Origin: Sarcocystis neurona | Taxonomy: Eukaryota > Apicomplexa > Conoidasida > Eucoccidiorida > Sarcocystidae | DNA length: 64,000 nt | Direction of reading: 5' to 3' | NCBI GenBank assembly: GCA_000727475.1 | Contig: KL647312.1 | Location: forward strand, 248,001 to 312,000 | Shown: positions 37,001 to 49,039 of the stretch, one piece after another | How the letters are laid out: every line of letters begins with the position of its first letter | Position numbering within the stretch: the first letter of the stretch is position 1 | Notes under the pieces: model-generated | Seen by the model: the letters and a program-made list of their open reading frames with translations, nothing else | Database searches by the model: none | What the model was told of the DNA's origin: nothing | Program-made: the position numbers and the translations under genes

Positions 37001-38430
37001 CCGTACCTGACGCGGGGCCATCTGGAATGTGCATGAAAGTTTTGAAAAGAGATTTGCCTTCAGGCCAACGCCTCTGTGACACTGAATCCCCTTGTCCCCT
37101 GTGCTACCGTGTGTAGCTGCCCCTCTACCGCCACACTGAGCCGACGCTGTTTTCGAGGGACTCAACAACGCACACTGTGTCCTTGGGGAGAGCGAGGAAA
37201 GACGAAGGCGAACCTGGATGTAGTGAAAAGCGATGGTAGAGCAGCTGATTAACTTGACCTAGCACTTATTGCAACCGTACTTCGCAGCATGGAAAGCTAC
37301 AGCAAAAACATTCGCTGTGCTTGGCATGTGTGTCCCTGTGGAAAAGACAGAAAGGGGATAACAAGGAAGTAAGGGACAACTTGCCGGAGACTCACAGAGC
37401 AAGCGTGTGTATCACGGAAGCAATTCTACGCCGATCTCGCAGTCCATCTTCTATAAGTATACACTGCAGAAGTCCTGAAACAAATGTGAAGAAAACCGCG
37501 GCAGCAGCGCTAGCCAAGTGCTGCCGTCGTAACACCCCCACTCCTCCCACTGCGGCTGCCGCTATTACACGGTGCTGCGTGCTTCAGACCTCTGCCACCG
37601 AGCCTCGCGATCATCTATTTGTGAGTACGACCAATGCTGTTGGAATTATGACGCGACCATTTTCGAGAATTCCTCACACGTGAAGCGCTTCAGATACTGC
37701 CCTGCTCATCACCAACGAGGCTGGGCGCGATCCTCTTTACCAACAATCCCCTGATCTGAGTGACAGTGCTGTTGTCTGTGATCTAAGGGACAATGCACTT
37801 GCGCAGTGTAAATGATGGTCCATGCTGTCTTGCTGCGCTAAGCAGCGGCAACAACTGCGAGCAATTGGTCCCCACTTGACAGGCGCATACACTGATGCAC
37901 AGAAACGCACTTCCTTAGCACGTTTTCAAAGCGAAGAGGCGTGCGCTCAATACACCCGTGACGACGTCTCTTCTGTCAACTGTGTTAGTTCGTCAGACGC
38001 AAACCCACAGATTTATTACGCTACGGTATAATATACGTAGTTCGTTGCACGAATTCGTTTAACCAGTCCCGCTCGGTGGCGACAGAAAATTAGTTCACAA
38101 TCTTCTTCACGCTCTACGGCAAAGGACGCGCTAGCGACGGCTTATCACAGCAGTGCCTCGACCTTCGCTTGGGTATAAAGCGCACACGGATAACAAGCAG
38201 CGTTGATCGAAGCACCGGAGGACGTCTTCGGATTTGTATTACGTGTCAGCGTCGTCGGGGGTGGAAAGTCTGGTTCCTCCCTTGTACTAGTGGAAACAGA
38301 AAAGCCTACACCGCTCCAAACAGAAGCATAGAAATCAAGCCTACATGCTTCCCCAGGATTCGCTCGATTAATGGCTACATGACTACGCACACGATGCACC
38401 GAACCTCCTCCCACGCTGATCACTGAACGC
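34049..38430 (+). other. Cluster of candidate short exons, gene structure unresolved
   Basis: Many plus-strand segments look coding but could not be chained. Near 34,049-34,240: ALLIALVQDGALFFVIEESV, then SASSKRKLATQ before a possible donor. 34,250-34,385: TALYQWIFAHGHLEAAYWVS followed by cac|AGTAAGGTGAGA donors. 34,520-34,690: SAQDERLFGAPLVSLSPLCF then a GTAAAG donor. 35,091-35,534: a 148-codon ORF overlapped by a second frame encoding QFDDLEEGDHASIQAHTDDK. 35,545-35,870: TYRDLVTALVAEISVAQITF. 36,063-36,250: RTGAAGYLTITCGTVWSAVT. 37,690-37,810: ALLITNEAGRDPLYQQSPDL. 37,850-38,027: an Arg/Gln-rich segment. 38,200-38,335: APEDVFGFVLRVSVVGGGKS. The last has a Gly-rich loop, but it is too short to call a P-loop. 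This may be one or more genes; minus-strand ORFs such as 35048-35251 compete in places. Confidence 0.33.
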
Positions 38431-39617
38431 TGAAAGAGCCATGCAATACACTGGAAGACTGCTAACCCCTACCTATCGAATATCCTGAGTTGTTCATACC
38501 GTTGGCGCTTTTAGAAGGGAATCCTTCAGCACACTGCAGACTGTCGTCTGGTGGGATACGTGAAGCCCTCCTCCCCACACGGAGGTCACAAGCTGAAACT
38601 ATTCGCTGGGATTCTGAGCAACGCGGAAGGCACCAGAAGAGCAGCTGACAGCCTCGCTGCGTCGTGCACTTTAGCGAGAAGATCCCTTCATTGACATCAG
38701 ATTTCTGACGCCCACTCCTGCCTGGTCTCTACGTGTAGCGTACCCTGCCGAGCACCTCCCAACCCATGCAGTAATATTCCTGCCCATGACAGGCGGTGAA
38801 GGCCGCCTTACTCTGCTATTGGTCCAGTTTCTGTTGCCTCTGCTGCTGCCGCCTCAACTTCCAGCCTGCCTCCGAGTTCCCTGACTGCATAACCACCGCG
38901 TCTGCGAGAAGGGCCACTCCCTTCAACCCGGGCAACGTAGTCGTGACGACTTCAGCTGCAGAGCGCAACGGAGTACCGGATGTTGCTGTGGCCTTTTCTT
39001 CAACTTCGTTGCACTTTACTGCGTCCGGCACATCACCTGCAAGGCAGCGCACCTCGAGACCGTTACGCCGTTCTTACAATATATATCACACATATTTCGC
39101 AGCTCCTGGGTCCTTTTAAATTCGGAGCGTCCCACTTTATACGCTGAATACAACGTATTTCTACGCACTTTCACGAGATAACGCCGGCGGCTCCGATAGC
39201 TAAAACTACTGATACATTTCCTGTTCCACCTGATCGCCTCCGCCGTTCGTCTACCATTCCTCTGTGATACGTGCTACGGCACAACGCGACACACACCGAT
39301 TCGCACAAACTCACGGCCAAATATGGCATCCAAATGGCTACCTTCTCCGTAACGGTTCCGGCTTGAAGTAGCGTCCGCAGTCCCCAATTCCTTTCGTTTT
39401 GGTTCAGCCTTCAACCAACAATGGCAACGAAACATTGAAATACCGTACAGCTGAGGATGGTTAGAGTAACACGCTGGTCGACGCAATTTTATTTTGTCAG
39501 TTAGGGCCTACAAAGGGGAGCTGCTTCGCTGGCTTGGCCGCCTATCCGTCGCTTCTCGAATCCAACTGAACTACATCACGTGCACTTGCAATACGTAGGT
39601 ATTTTTGCCACACCTCT
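38431..39617. other. No supported gene
   Basis: The stretch 38,796-39,180 is open in all three plus-strand frames at once, so openness says little there. One frame starts MTGGEGRLTLLLVQFLLPLL, resembling a signal peptide, but meets a stop after 32 codons. The right end should hold the 3' UTR of the minus-strand RS-rich gene. Confidence 0.4.
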
Positions 39618-42600
39618 TCAAGCGTGCGCATTATGGATCGTGGGCGGTTCGTCCCGTGCCATTCGTCCGTGTACGAGAACACGTGCAGACTCGTAAATTT
39701 CCGACTTGTTAGGCACCTCGAGTACCAGTCAACCATGGTCATTAGCGAGCAGTTCATGTGGCTCCTTCTAAAAGTTCTAACGGAAGGACATCATCTGTCA
39801 ACAGTAGGTCGTGAGCGACCCAGCCATTAGGGTGTTTTGTCTTCCTATCCTGCTTCTTGTATATTTACTCACGCCACCTGTGGCACTTCGGTTGTCAGCC
39901 GTCTGCGCAGCCTTGCGAATCTCTGCCGCCTGCAGCTTCTCCCGTCGCTTCCTTTCAAGGAACGCGGAAAATCTTGTTTCATCTTCGTGTTCCAGAATTC
40001 GCTGTACGTCCTCGTCCAGTTGATCCTTCCCCTGCACAGAGGATCAAGTGGCGCAGCCACAACGACCTGAATCAAAATCTAGACTGCTCGTAATCTGAGA
40101 GCACTCCTCAGGACGTCCACTCACTCCAACGCATCGTCGGACACAAAAAACGCAACTACTGGCGTAGCCGGACACGGCGCATCTTTTTCGAGCATCCCCT
40201 GGATCGCACGGAAGATAACACCCCACTGCGAAACCTTAGCAAAAGCCCACAAACTTCGTCTGTTTTGTCAAATCAAAACGCTTCTGCCCGTGCAGTTCGC
40301 ACAGCGCTTCGCCCGACTCTCAGGTGTTCATGGAATAAACCTGCATCTAAAAGCCGTAACAAAAAGTGTTCGTCACACGGCTTACATGTCACTGTATTGT
40401 CTTCCGTACGGTGTTCACCGTGGCGCAACATGCAAAGCGTGCAAACCAACGCGTGTCTGCGAACGAGAGCTACCCCAGCTCAATCGTTCGAAATAAAGGT
40501 ACTTGCCTGCCGGTCAAGAACCGCGTCCCAGCTGCCGCGGCTACCACCTGTCTCTAATGCTTCTTGACTTTCGGCCGTGATAAGCTGCTTCCAGCTGATC
40601 AAACGCCTGAAGGCGAGTCCAGAAAAACAGCAAGAAGGCGGCTAAAACATCACGGCCCTGTGGGCAAGCAGAGTATTCACTGTCAAGTTTTTAGTTTCAG
40701 GGGTAAAGCATTCTCACTGGTGGGTTGGCCGCAGCTTCCACTGGAAGTTATGCCGGGCAGGGCGGCAGAGTTCTAGAATTTGTCACACACCTGTGGAACA
40801 AGTTCCTTCTAACGTGTGCACGTCTCACCCTTCTCGCGCAGTCAACACAGGCTTGGCTCCAGAACCTGAAATGCCTCTACTTTCCCCCGCAGAGCGCTTT
40901 CCTTGTCGCTGCTCCACCTCCTGAAGGCCAGGCATTTGCCACAGCTAACATAGCTTTATCTCAGCGAACCTTGGCAACAACGTTAGCTACACGCGGAACT
41001 ATGGAGAAAAGCATCTGCGACGGCATCACCGAGCTTATGACAAGCAAAAAAGGTCCCCGCAAAAGTGCACGATAGAGCGCTGCCCACAGAATTCATGAAG
41101 AAGCCCCACCCGTAATCTTTCGCGTATGCGTTGTTTCAGTGCTTCCTCAGCGCTACTGTGGCAGAATGAAGGCAGCTCGGCTGTCCTTCCTGGCACAATA
41201 CCACCTTGTCTTTTTTCTTCCTCGTCACCGTCTACGGCTACAACAGCCGGCCTGTCGCGCACGTGGCGCTTGCTCTCCTTTTGTCCACAGCTGGACAGTC
41301 CGGCGTCGTGAGTGGATGCTTCTTGGTATTCACTGTGGTCCCTCGCGCGACTGCGTCGGCATTCCGGTGTCTGTCTGCTGGATGCTCCGCTGTCCCTTGT
41401 CCGTAACGGAGGTTTGTCCTTTCCGGAATTGCTTTGATCTCTGCTTGGTGCGACACATCTGTTGAAGTGTAACGTGCTCTCCTTTCCTGGCCTCTTTATA
41501 TGCAACACGCTGCTTCCGTCTTTCTCACGACAACGCCTGTAGCGTTCCGTGTGTCGTGTCCCTTCTTCCGGTTCCGGCTTGCGGGAAGAGTGTCTAGTTT
41601 CTCTCTTCTCATCACGTCGATGCACACTGTTTTCTGAAGAACTGCGTCTTCCCGTCGTGTGAATGGGCTGGTCGGAAGAACTGGTCTTCCGAAGATCATT
41701 GCCGCGCCTGCGAGAGTGGCCGTACTCGCGCGGCGATTGTTCTCTTACGCGTGTGCTCCGCTCTCTTGTGTAAGAAGAACTCCTCCGTTTCTGCGATTCG
41801 TGAGTCCCGCCGGTCTTGTATCGTCCGTTGCTGTGCTTCTGCAGACGAGCGTCCCCTCTGTCGTTATCTCCCGTTGCAACTCCCTGACAACCAAACGTTT
41901 CCTGACGTATTTCACCTGTCTTCTCCCCTGCGTGCGCTTCGCGAGCGTCTCGTGAAGCACGTGGGCTAGCTCCCCCTCCAAAGAATTCCTTGTGAAGATC
42001 AGTCCGTCTGTAAGCTTGCAGCGCGTCCCTGCACCTGGAATGGCATGATGCCCCTGAAGTCCGGCTGAGGCTTCTCTTCTTCCTGTGCTCCTTGCGACTG
42101 CCGCTATGGCTGTTACTTCTGTGCTTCCTCCGCTTCCTGCCGCAGCTACCGGAAGTCCGAGTACTTCTTTCTACGTGCCCATCGCCCCCCCTATGAGGAG
42201 ATCTGCTGCGAGCCTCGCTGCTTTCCAGGTTGCTACGGGAACGCGTACAGGGAAACTGCTCCTCCACGGCGACTTGTCGAAACTTTGGGCTACCACCAAA
42301 CGTACGCCTTGACGAGCTGCCGCTGCTGCGGTCGCTGCTGCTGCTGGTGACCGATCCGCGCGTACGCTGCAACCCAGCGGTTGTTGCACTGCTCCTGTTC
42401 CCATTGGGAACAAAGCCTAAACCGAAACGTGAGCGATTCTGCGCCCCACTTAATTTCTGAAGAAGCAATTGTGGAGCAAGCGACAACAATCGGCACGTCA
42501 TTCAGAAAGGTGCGTCAGGCAAACCGCTCACTGTACTGCAGCTGACACCTCGTCTGTGCTAGGAGGGCGTCAGGTGAATCGCTCACTGTACTGCAGCTCA

Positions 42601-43590
42601 CACGTCGTCTGTGCTGGGGGGAAAACAGGGATACACTCCAGAAAACGCAGACTTTGATTTCCTCCATGCCTGGCTGACACGCAATCACATGGCGTGTGTC
42701 CGCCGAGTTATCTTGCTCTTGCACATGCTGTGCAACTAGTTTGACAATCCGAAAGACAAGGAAAGGCGATCCGGCCGAAGAGGTTGCTATGTACCAGCAC
42801 ATCAACAGGTAAAAGCGTGTTTACTACTTACCCATCTGGTGGGTGGCTCTCATGCTTCTTCTATAGAAGAACTAGGTCGCAAAAAGCCGCGTCCGGATAG
42901 AAACGAAGCTATTCTAATCCGTCTCACACTAACATAAAATATGCTGCATCGGCAGACACGGCGTCCCCCCTGCGCCGAATAACCTTACTCTCACCGATGC
43001 ACATAGATTTACGGCTGTCTATCATATGTGTACTCGCTACGGGGTATGCAGCACGGCAGGCTATACTGACGTGACAGACGTAGTCTGCGGTTGCCCCCTC
43101 GGACTCTCCATTACATGTTCTGTCTTCGAAGGTACCGCTACGCACCCCCACCCGCGACTGTGAGGCTCAGCGATCTCTACTCCAGCAATCCTTACGGCAC
43201 GCTGTACAGACTCCAGCGGTTGTCAAGTGACGCCCACTAGGATTAAAGCCTGGACGCAACTAGTTTTACCAGGTATGCTACGTGCCTAAAAGAGTTGCCT
43301 GGTAAGTCGCGATTCGAGATGCTAGCTGAGCCCACAATGGTCGACCCTGCTGAAGTGGGAGAACAACGCGGATGAAGCTATTCTTATCTAATCGCTAATC
43401 TCACATTCAGGCTTTTTCCCAGCGTAGTTCATACCTCGTGCAGCTCCGCCTGCGTGTGCTCATCCCATGTTGCTCCTCCTTTTCGGCTGCTGGGGTCCAC
43501 GCACTCCGTGTGTTCGCGCCAGAGGTCTTCTGCTGCAGACGACCAAGGATCCATAATCGCACCTATTTCTTTACACTGTTGCAGCGCCAT
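39618..43590 (-). CDS. RS-rich nuclear protein, six-exon model, probable RNA processing
   Basis: Exons are 43590-43435, 43157-42995, 42786-42587, 42456-41110, 40031-39873 and 39704-39618; all phases agree and the product is 703 aa. Junction signals include cacgag|GTATGA, atcg|GTGAGA, tacagt..aca|GTGAGC, ttacgg|GTGGGG and ggtggc|GTGAGT, with acceptors cctcacag, tacatag, cttcttcag, ctgtgcag and aacaag. The first exon starts MALQQCKEIGAIMDPWSSAA. Residues 174-622 (exon 4) are packed with Ser-Arg, Arg-Ser and His-Arg pairs (for example SRSPHRGGDGHVERS). Its C-terminus EEALKQRIRERLR runs into GKDQLDEDVQRILEHEDETR and FSAFLERKRREKLQAAEIRK, a charged helical segment. RS-rich composition points to nuclear splicing or mRNA metabolism, which is family-level inference. 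No RRM is seen. The first three exons and the last (weak acceptor) are less sure than exons 4 and 5. Confidence 0.58.
42512..42621. repeat. 55-bp tandem duplication, two copies
   Basis: Copies are 42512-42566 and 42567-42621, both starting gcgtcagg and containing cgctcactgtactgcagct; they differ at about seven positions. The duplication covers the end of exon 3 of the RS-rich gene and its downstream intron. Each copy carries, on the minus strand, the same donor-like string agtaca|GTGAGC. Confidence 0.9.
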
Positions 43591-43885
43591 TCTTACTATG
43601 CAAACACGCACACATTTGCATAGAGGCTCCTGTGTTCTGGTAGGCATCTTCACTTCAGAAAAAGACGCATTCCGGCTGCAGTGCCCTCCACCCACATTGG
43701 TATCACCGCACCCGAAGCGGTCGACTGATTTCCACCGTGTGGAAATTAAGCAAGCCAGGCCCCGGCACACAGGGAGCTACCCCCAATGACCTCTAGTTCC
43801 CTACACCTCGAGCACTGGCACGACGCACGACAACACGCCCGCTTGGAACACGTCACAGCCTCTGCTCTGTAATAGTACATCACTG

Positions 43886-45369
43886 TTGTTATCCACGCTG
43901 CCCGACATTCGTACAGAACGTGGCCCTCTCATTTGCACAGAAACTGTCGCTGCCTTGCGTGGCACACACCCCGTGGAAATCTCGAAGCATCAACACGTTT
44001 GTATCTGTACAATTCTCCGGTACGTACGAGAGCGATGTAGATTTAGATTGTCTGTTCCGCACCTCGAACGAACGTCCCCTTCTATACTTGGCGCCAGTTA
44101 CACCAAGTGTAAAGAAATCCTCACCTTTTGTCCTGTACATGGCGACCCCCTTTTTCACCCGATACAACGGGGCCGAAGCCCAACTTCTTTTTACAGACGC
44201 AAAAAGTTGAGAGATCCTCGAAGAGGAGGAAGCGGTAAAGATAATTACGAGCAGGATGGGCGAATGCGGAAGACATCCCTGGTGGATTCGCAGCGCTGCG
44301 TTCCTCCGAGACAGTTGAAAGACGCACGTAGACGGACACGCACGGAAAATTTTCCTAGGCAATAATTACTGTCGTGCCTTCGAGCGAAGTCACCAGCAGC
44401 CCCACGTAAAGGCTTTTCGTAGAAAAAGGGGTCGCAAGAACACGTTTGGCTGCACGCGTGCAACGCTACTCTTCAACACCAGATGTACGACAAGACGTTT
44501 GTCTGGTACTCTCAAGTGCAGGCGAAACAGCTGTATTCTTGTTTGCTGCTCACTTCGGCGTAGTAAGGTACTTCACTACTTATGTACAGAGGATGACGCC
44601 GCTCACATGCTGGGGAAGAAATGGAGACTCAAAGTACCTCCAGGGGATAATAGAATGTCTACCCACCTTATACTAGTTTGCCAGAAGCGAGGCTCTCTTC
44701 TTCGGAAAAGGAACAAGCTCACAGTTTCTCGTCGGAAAAAACGCCGCTTCCCTACGATGTGGATACGCAAATGGACTTGCGCCTGTATGACATCCTCTAA
44801 TACGAAAAACGCCCTTCTCGAGTATATATAGTCTACGTAGAATAGAACGACTCTACTTTTCTGCGCTAACTTCGTGTGAAAAAAGCCCTACTCTGGCAGC
44901 AACACGCACACACGCGGGGTGAGTCCAGCGGCTGTGAAGTTCGTTCTCTGCTTGGTAGCAGTGCAGCTGTTTTTTGGGAGAGCGTCTCTTCAACACGGTC
45001 AGGCGCTCTGTCGGCTGTCAGCACCAGCAGCTGTTTTACGGCTACGGCGCCAAAATCCCCGATGAAGTGTGACGAGTTGGAAGTGGAAACCTCTCGACGG
45101 TTACTGCAGTTGTGGCCGCATGGAGTTTCTGGAACGTAGAATATGAACATTTGCTGTCGCCGCCCGGTCGCATCAAAGTGAACCGAGAGATACGTTACAT
45201 CGACCAAGCCTTGCATGAATATCAACTTTCTGGTTGTGGACCCGCACTTTTACAAATGTTCGTCTGCACTACGTACGCATACGCTACACAAACAGGCCCG
45301 CCTTTACACAGACGAAGGACAGCCGAACTGGTAGGCAAGACTGCCGGTAACAGGAAAGGAAAATGTTAG
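43886..45369 (+). other. Candidate exon group, unresolved
   Basis: Three plus-strand stretches read somewhat like protein: 43886-44365 (ends DARRRTRTENFPRQ), 44499-44831 (contains DDAAHMLGKKWRLKVPPGDN and a Lys/Arg-rich run) and 45112-45369 (GRIKVNREIRYIDQALHEYQ). Minus-strand frames 43889-44362 and 44866-45225 are open over much of the same ground. No splice chain or family is evident. Confidence 0.2.
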
Positions 45370-47482
45370 GATTGTGAGTTGTCACGCACAAGGGCATAAT
45401 TTGTAATATACGCCGCGACCGCTGGTCCGTGTGAGAAAGTGGACGGATACAGTTATTAAAAAAATGGAAATCTGCGGACGGTCGAACTAGAGAACTCAGC
45501 CTGGCAAGTTCGACAGCAACACAGCCAACAATTTTCAACAGTGTCCGTAACATTAGTCACAATGATACAGACCCCCTAGAAAAAAGAGTTAGCAGTAATT
45601 CCCGTAGACCACCACGTTTTCACTCAGCCAAGAGCACGATTGCGCCATACAATAAGCACAAGGTGTGTCACCACGTTTTCGTGGACTTTAGTTTCTAGCT
45701 TACACACACACACCGACGTAGGTCCACTTCCTGTCGCCAGAATATATTTATGTAAAGGGTAAGAGGAAAAAAGCTCAAGAGGCGGAAAGAAAAGGACAGA
45801 TAAGAGCTGGGAGCGCTGTAAGCGGAGCTTTTGAGAAACCCAGCATGAGGACGAAAATATGAGCAAGAGCCGATGTACAAGAGTGACACAACATAACGGC
45901 AACCCTGTGCGTCTCACCCACAGTGCCCCTATCTCAAGACTCTCCACAACAAGCGACAGCTGGAGAAAAAGTTTGTAAGTTTGTGCAGTCTACAGTGAAT
46001 TAGTGTCTCACCACCGATCAAAACGCCATGTGCAGATTTCCTACGCTATACTTATATGATTCCGACAGACGTGTAACTGAGAATCGATGTGCTATATGCA
46101 CAACTGCTTCGTATCTGTCAGCTAACAAACGCAAACTTTACCGGCACGGCAGGTACAGGCCGTCAACGCCACTGTCTCACACAGGTACACAGAATTCTAG
46201 TATTACGCACAGTAACGTGTAGGACATCTGGAATGCAAGGATGCTAAGCACCAGAGACGTCTTTAGCAGTACATATGGTTGACTACGTATCTCGAAGGCC
46301 GCTATGAGAAATGGGAACAGCGGGATGCCGGGTGCCACGCGACAGGCTTTTCGTGCACGACCATCGGGGTGGCTGCAACCTCGGACACCGTATGTCTCCA
46401 GCGGGAGAACAAATTTGTTCATCATTGCCGCCGCCACGACAGGGTGTTTCCACCTGCATTTTCGCACTGAAACACGTCTATCCATTTATCTGCAGCAGTC
46501 TATGCAATTCCTGCGAGGGGGTCCGCGTTAAGAACCGTAGCTTCCCCAGCTAACAGCAGCACCAGCCGGACCTCCAACTATACACATGTATGCACTAACA
46601 TTTCAAGAACATAAACGCACACCGCTCCATTCCGAAAAAAGTCGAGGCCTCCGGTATGAACAGCATTCAAAAGCACAACCTTCCAGTCCCATTTCTCTTG
46701 TAAAGGCCTTTGGCTGAAGCTCTTTCTGTCTCCACAGAGCCCCAGGTGCATGCGCAACAACCGCACCAGGGGCTACACCCGGGATGCGCCACACATTCAG
46801 GCGCTGCTCTTGCTTGCTCCTTTCTTCGTCTGTGAACGCCTTACTGCTCCAAGGGTTACATGTGAAACAGTGCTGCTTCCGCACTCTAATGAACTTGCAC
46901 ACTTGCGTGCGTAATCGTACCACGCGATGCCTGCCGTCGGACCCACCTGCCTTGTCATTCATGTCTCCATTGACTTGATGCCACACGTGTATCTGCTGAC
47001 TCAACGTACATGTACAACATGTATTTATATGAATATTTGTGACACGCATGTGTGCGTCATCTCGTGTGAATAGGAGGTTGCCTCCCTGAAGCTTTCGATT
47101 GTGCTGTGGCAGCGGAGAACGACAGCATTAAGTATCATACCTTACAAGTGTTCCACCGACGCCGGATTTGCGCCATTCCGTGTCCTCATTGTGTTGTTTG
47201 TGAACAGGCTAGGGCACAACTCAGCCGTTCAGATGACTAGCCACACACAGGGTTTGTGTGTGTATGCGCGTATACGTCTGTGTGCACATTTGTACGATAA
47301 GTATCTGCATATACAGACGCTGTCAGTGTGCGTATACCCGTGTGTGAGAGCATGTCAGTCAACTTGTTAGCTACACTTGTGGGGCCATCCTTCTGATCAG
47401 TTGTACGCACTCCCTTCGAACTTACAGGCACGCCTACTGCAGGACACAAAGGGAGAATAAGTTGGCGTTCATATGCCTGCCC

Positions 47483-47747
47483 GGGGGCGCTGGGTGTACC
47501 GATGCCAAAACTCCGTAGTCTACGGATTAACGTACATTGTGTAGGGCTGTCTATGATTTGGTCGTCTCGCTGACTCAACGCAGCCTGTTGTCCGTGTGAA
47601 GATTATGATATGAGTGAGTGTTGCTTCGCAAAAACATGTCCGGGGCGTTGGTCAAACCGATGCCAAAGCTTCCTGGTCTACGAATTGCATATAATTTGCT
47701 CGTCTCATCGGCTGAAAGCAGCAACTTCTCCGTAGGAATATTATGAG
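47483..47747. repeat. Diverged duplication, about 110-130 bp units
   Basis: Unit A (47483-47612) and unit B (47641-47747) share an ordered series of blocks: ggggcg then ccgatgccaaa, a gtcta(c)g block, tcgtctc, a gctga..ca block, gc..c..(t)ccgt and attatga. Unit A has an extra stretch in the middle. They look like one ancestral segment duplicated and then diverged; function is unknown. Confidence 0.65.
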
Positions 47748-48133
47748 GTCAACTAATTCTATGTGATATGGGAAGGGAGAGCGCAAGGGAACCTCTACGT
47801 ACCTCTGAAAATCACCCAGCATACGACGTACACATATATGTGTACATGCAAATAGTTGAAGATATGATTGACAGACACCTACGCGCCTGAGTGCTTGTGT
47901 TGGTGTCCTTATGCGGGTGCTTGAGAGCTTCTCGCTTGCGTCTAAGGACAGCAGCAGCATGACACCTCAGCTGCACAAGCGTACACTGTAGTATGCAGGA
48001 CCGGCACACAAGTACTCGGTATCTGCTCATTGCCTGTACGCATAGTGGTTTGCAGACATGTCCAGGAATGCACATACATAATTGCGCATATACGTGTGTT
48101 TAGTTAGATAGAGACAGTGCGAAATAGCACACA

Positions 48134-48277
48134 CGCAGATTTCACAAAAATCTATACTGACAGGTACATGTTCCAACCTAAAAGTTTATACAGACCCACA
48201 CACACACACACACGCACATTTCACAAAAATCTATACTGACAGGTACATGTCCCAACCTGAAAGTTTATACATACCCA
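48134..48277. repeat. Recent direct duplication of 65 bp at 79-bp spacing
   Basis: Copies are 48134-48198 and 48213-48277. Both contain atttcacaaaaatctatact and end in accca, and they differ at only about five positions. A short CA run fills the gap between them and may have mediated the duplication by slippage or unequal exchange. Confidence 0.88.
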
Positions 48278-49004
48278 TGCACGTGTAAGTACATACGTGC
48301 ATCACGGTTGTCTGTGCACTTCAGCAGTCCTGCTGATCAACTCATGAATAGGTGGTTCCACACGCGTGTGCAGTTAAATATGTGGAATTGTGCCTAAGTA
48401 GTACCAGACCAACGTCTTGCAAGGTTTAATCCGTGAAGCAGATGTGTGTGCCGGCAATCCGTCTCTCAGTAGGCGTGGTTTGACCGTTACAGTGCACCCG
48501 CTGCACATGGATCAAAAGCTACACGGGTGCAACCGTATCAATCACGAGGAGGATTACAAGCGTGCATATGCATGACGTAGCGCTGCCACGGAGATGCGTC
48601 ACCGGTGACGTCGTCGACGAGGCGACGGTAGGGGAAGAACATATTTAAACATGTACGTTGTCATATTTGTGCTGTGTATCGGAGGGTGTAGCTACGTGGG
48701 CACTTACGTCTGTACTTCTATGCCGTGGCAGTGTGCTGAATGATGCACGCCGGGTAGTGGCTCCAATAGCCGAATGTTTTCACTCGCAGTCGAGATCCCA
48801 ATCATCCTCGAGTAGTTCGCTAGACGAAAAATTGGGGAGGTGTAGCGGAATTCATGTATTTTAGTTCTGCCACAATGTTATCAGTGTGTGACGAAAACAT
48901 CGACTCAGAATCCCGTGAGTCCCTTCAGAGTGCGTAGCCAGATCCTGGGCTTTACCTTGACGTAGCCAGGACGCCAACAACACAACGCACAAACGCGTGC
49001 ATCA

Positions 49005-49007
<3 letters not shown>

Positions 49008-49038
<31 letters not shown>
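49008..49038. repeat. (CA)n microsatellite
   Basis: About fifteen uninterrupted ca units in the long non-coding stretch; likely polymorphic between isolates. Confidence 0.95.

Positions 49039-49039
<1 letters not shown>

Noticed and set aside
38270..38330. Gly-rich GGGKSGSS segment as a nucleotide-binding P-loop
   Set aside because: No supporting downstream motifs of a GTPase or kinase, and the reading frame closes soon after.
38796..39119. Secreted or membrane protein start MTGGEGRLTLLLVQF
   Set aside because: It stops after 32 codons, all three plus frames are open over much of the interval, and no donor continues it convincingly.
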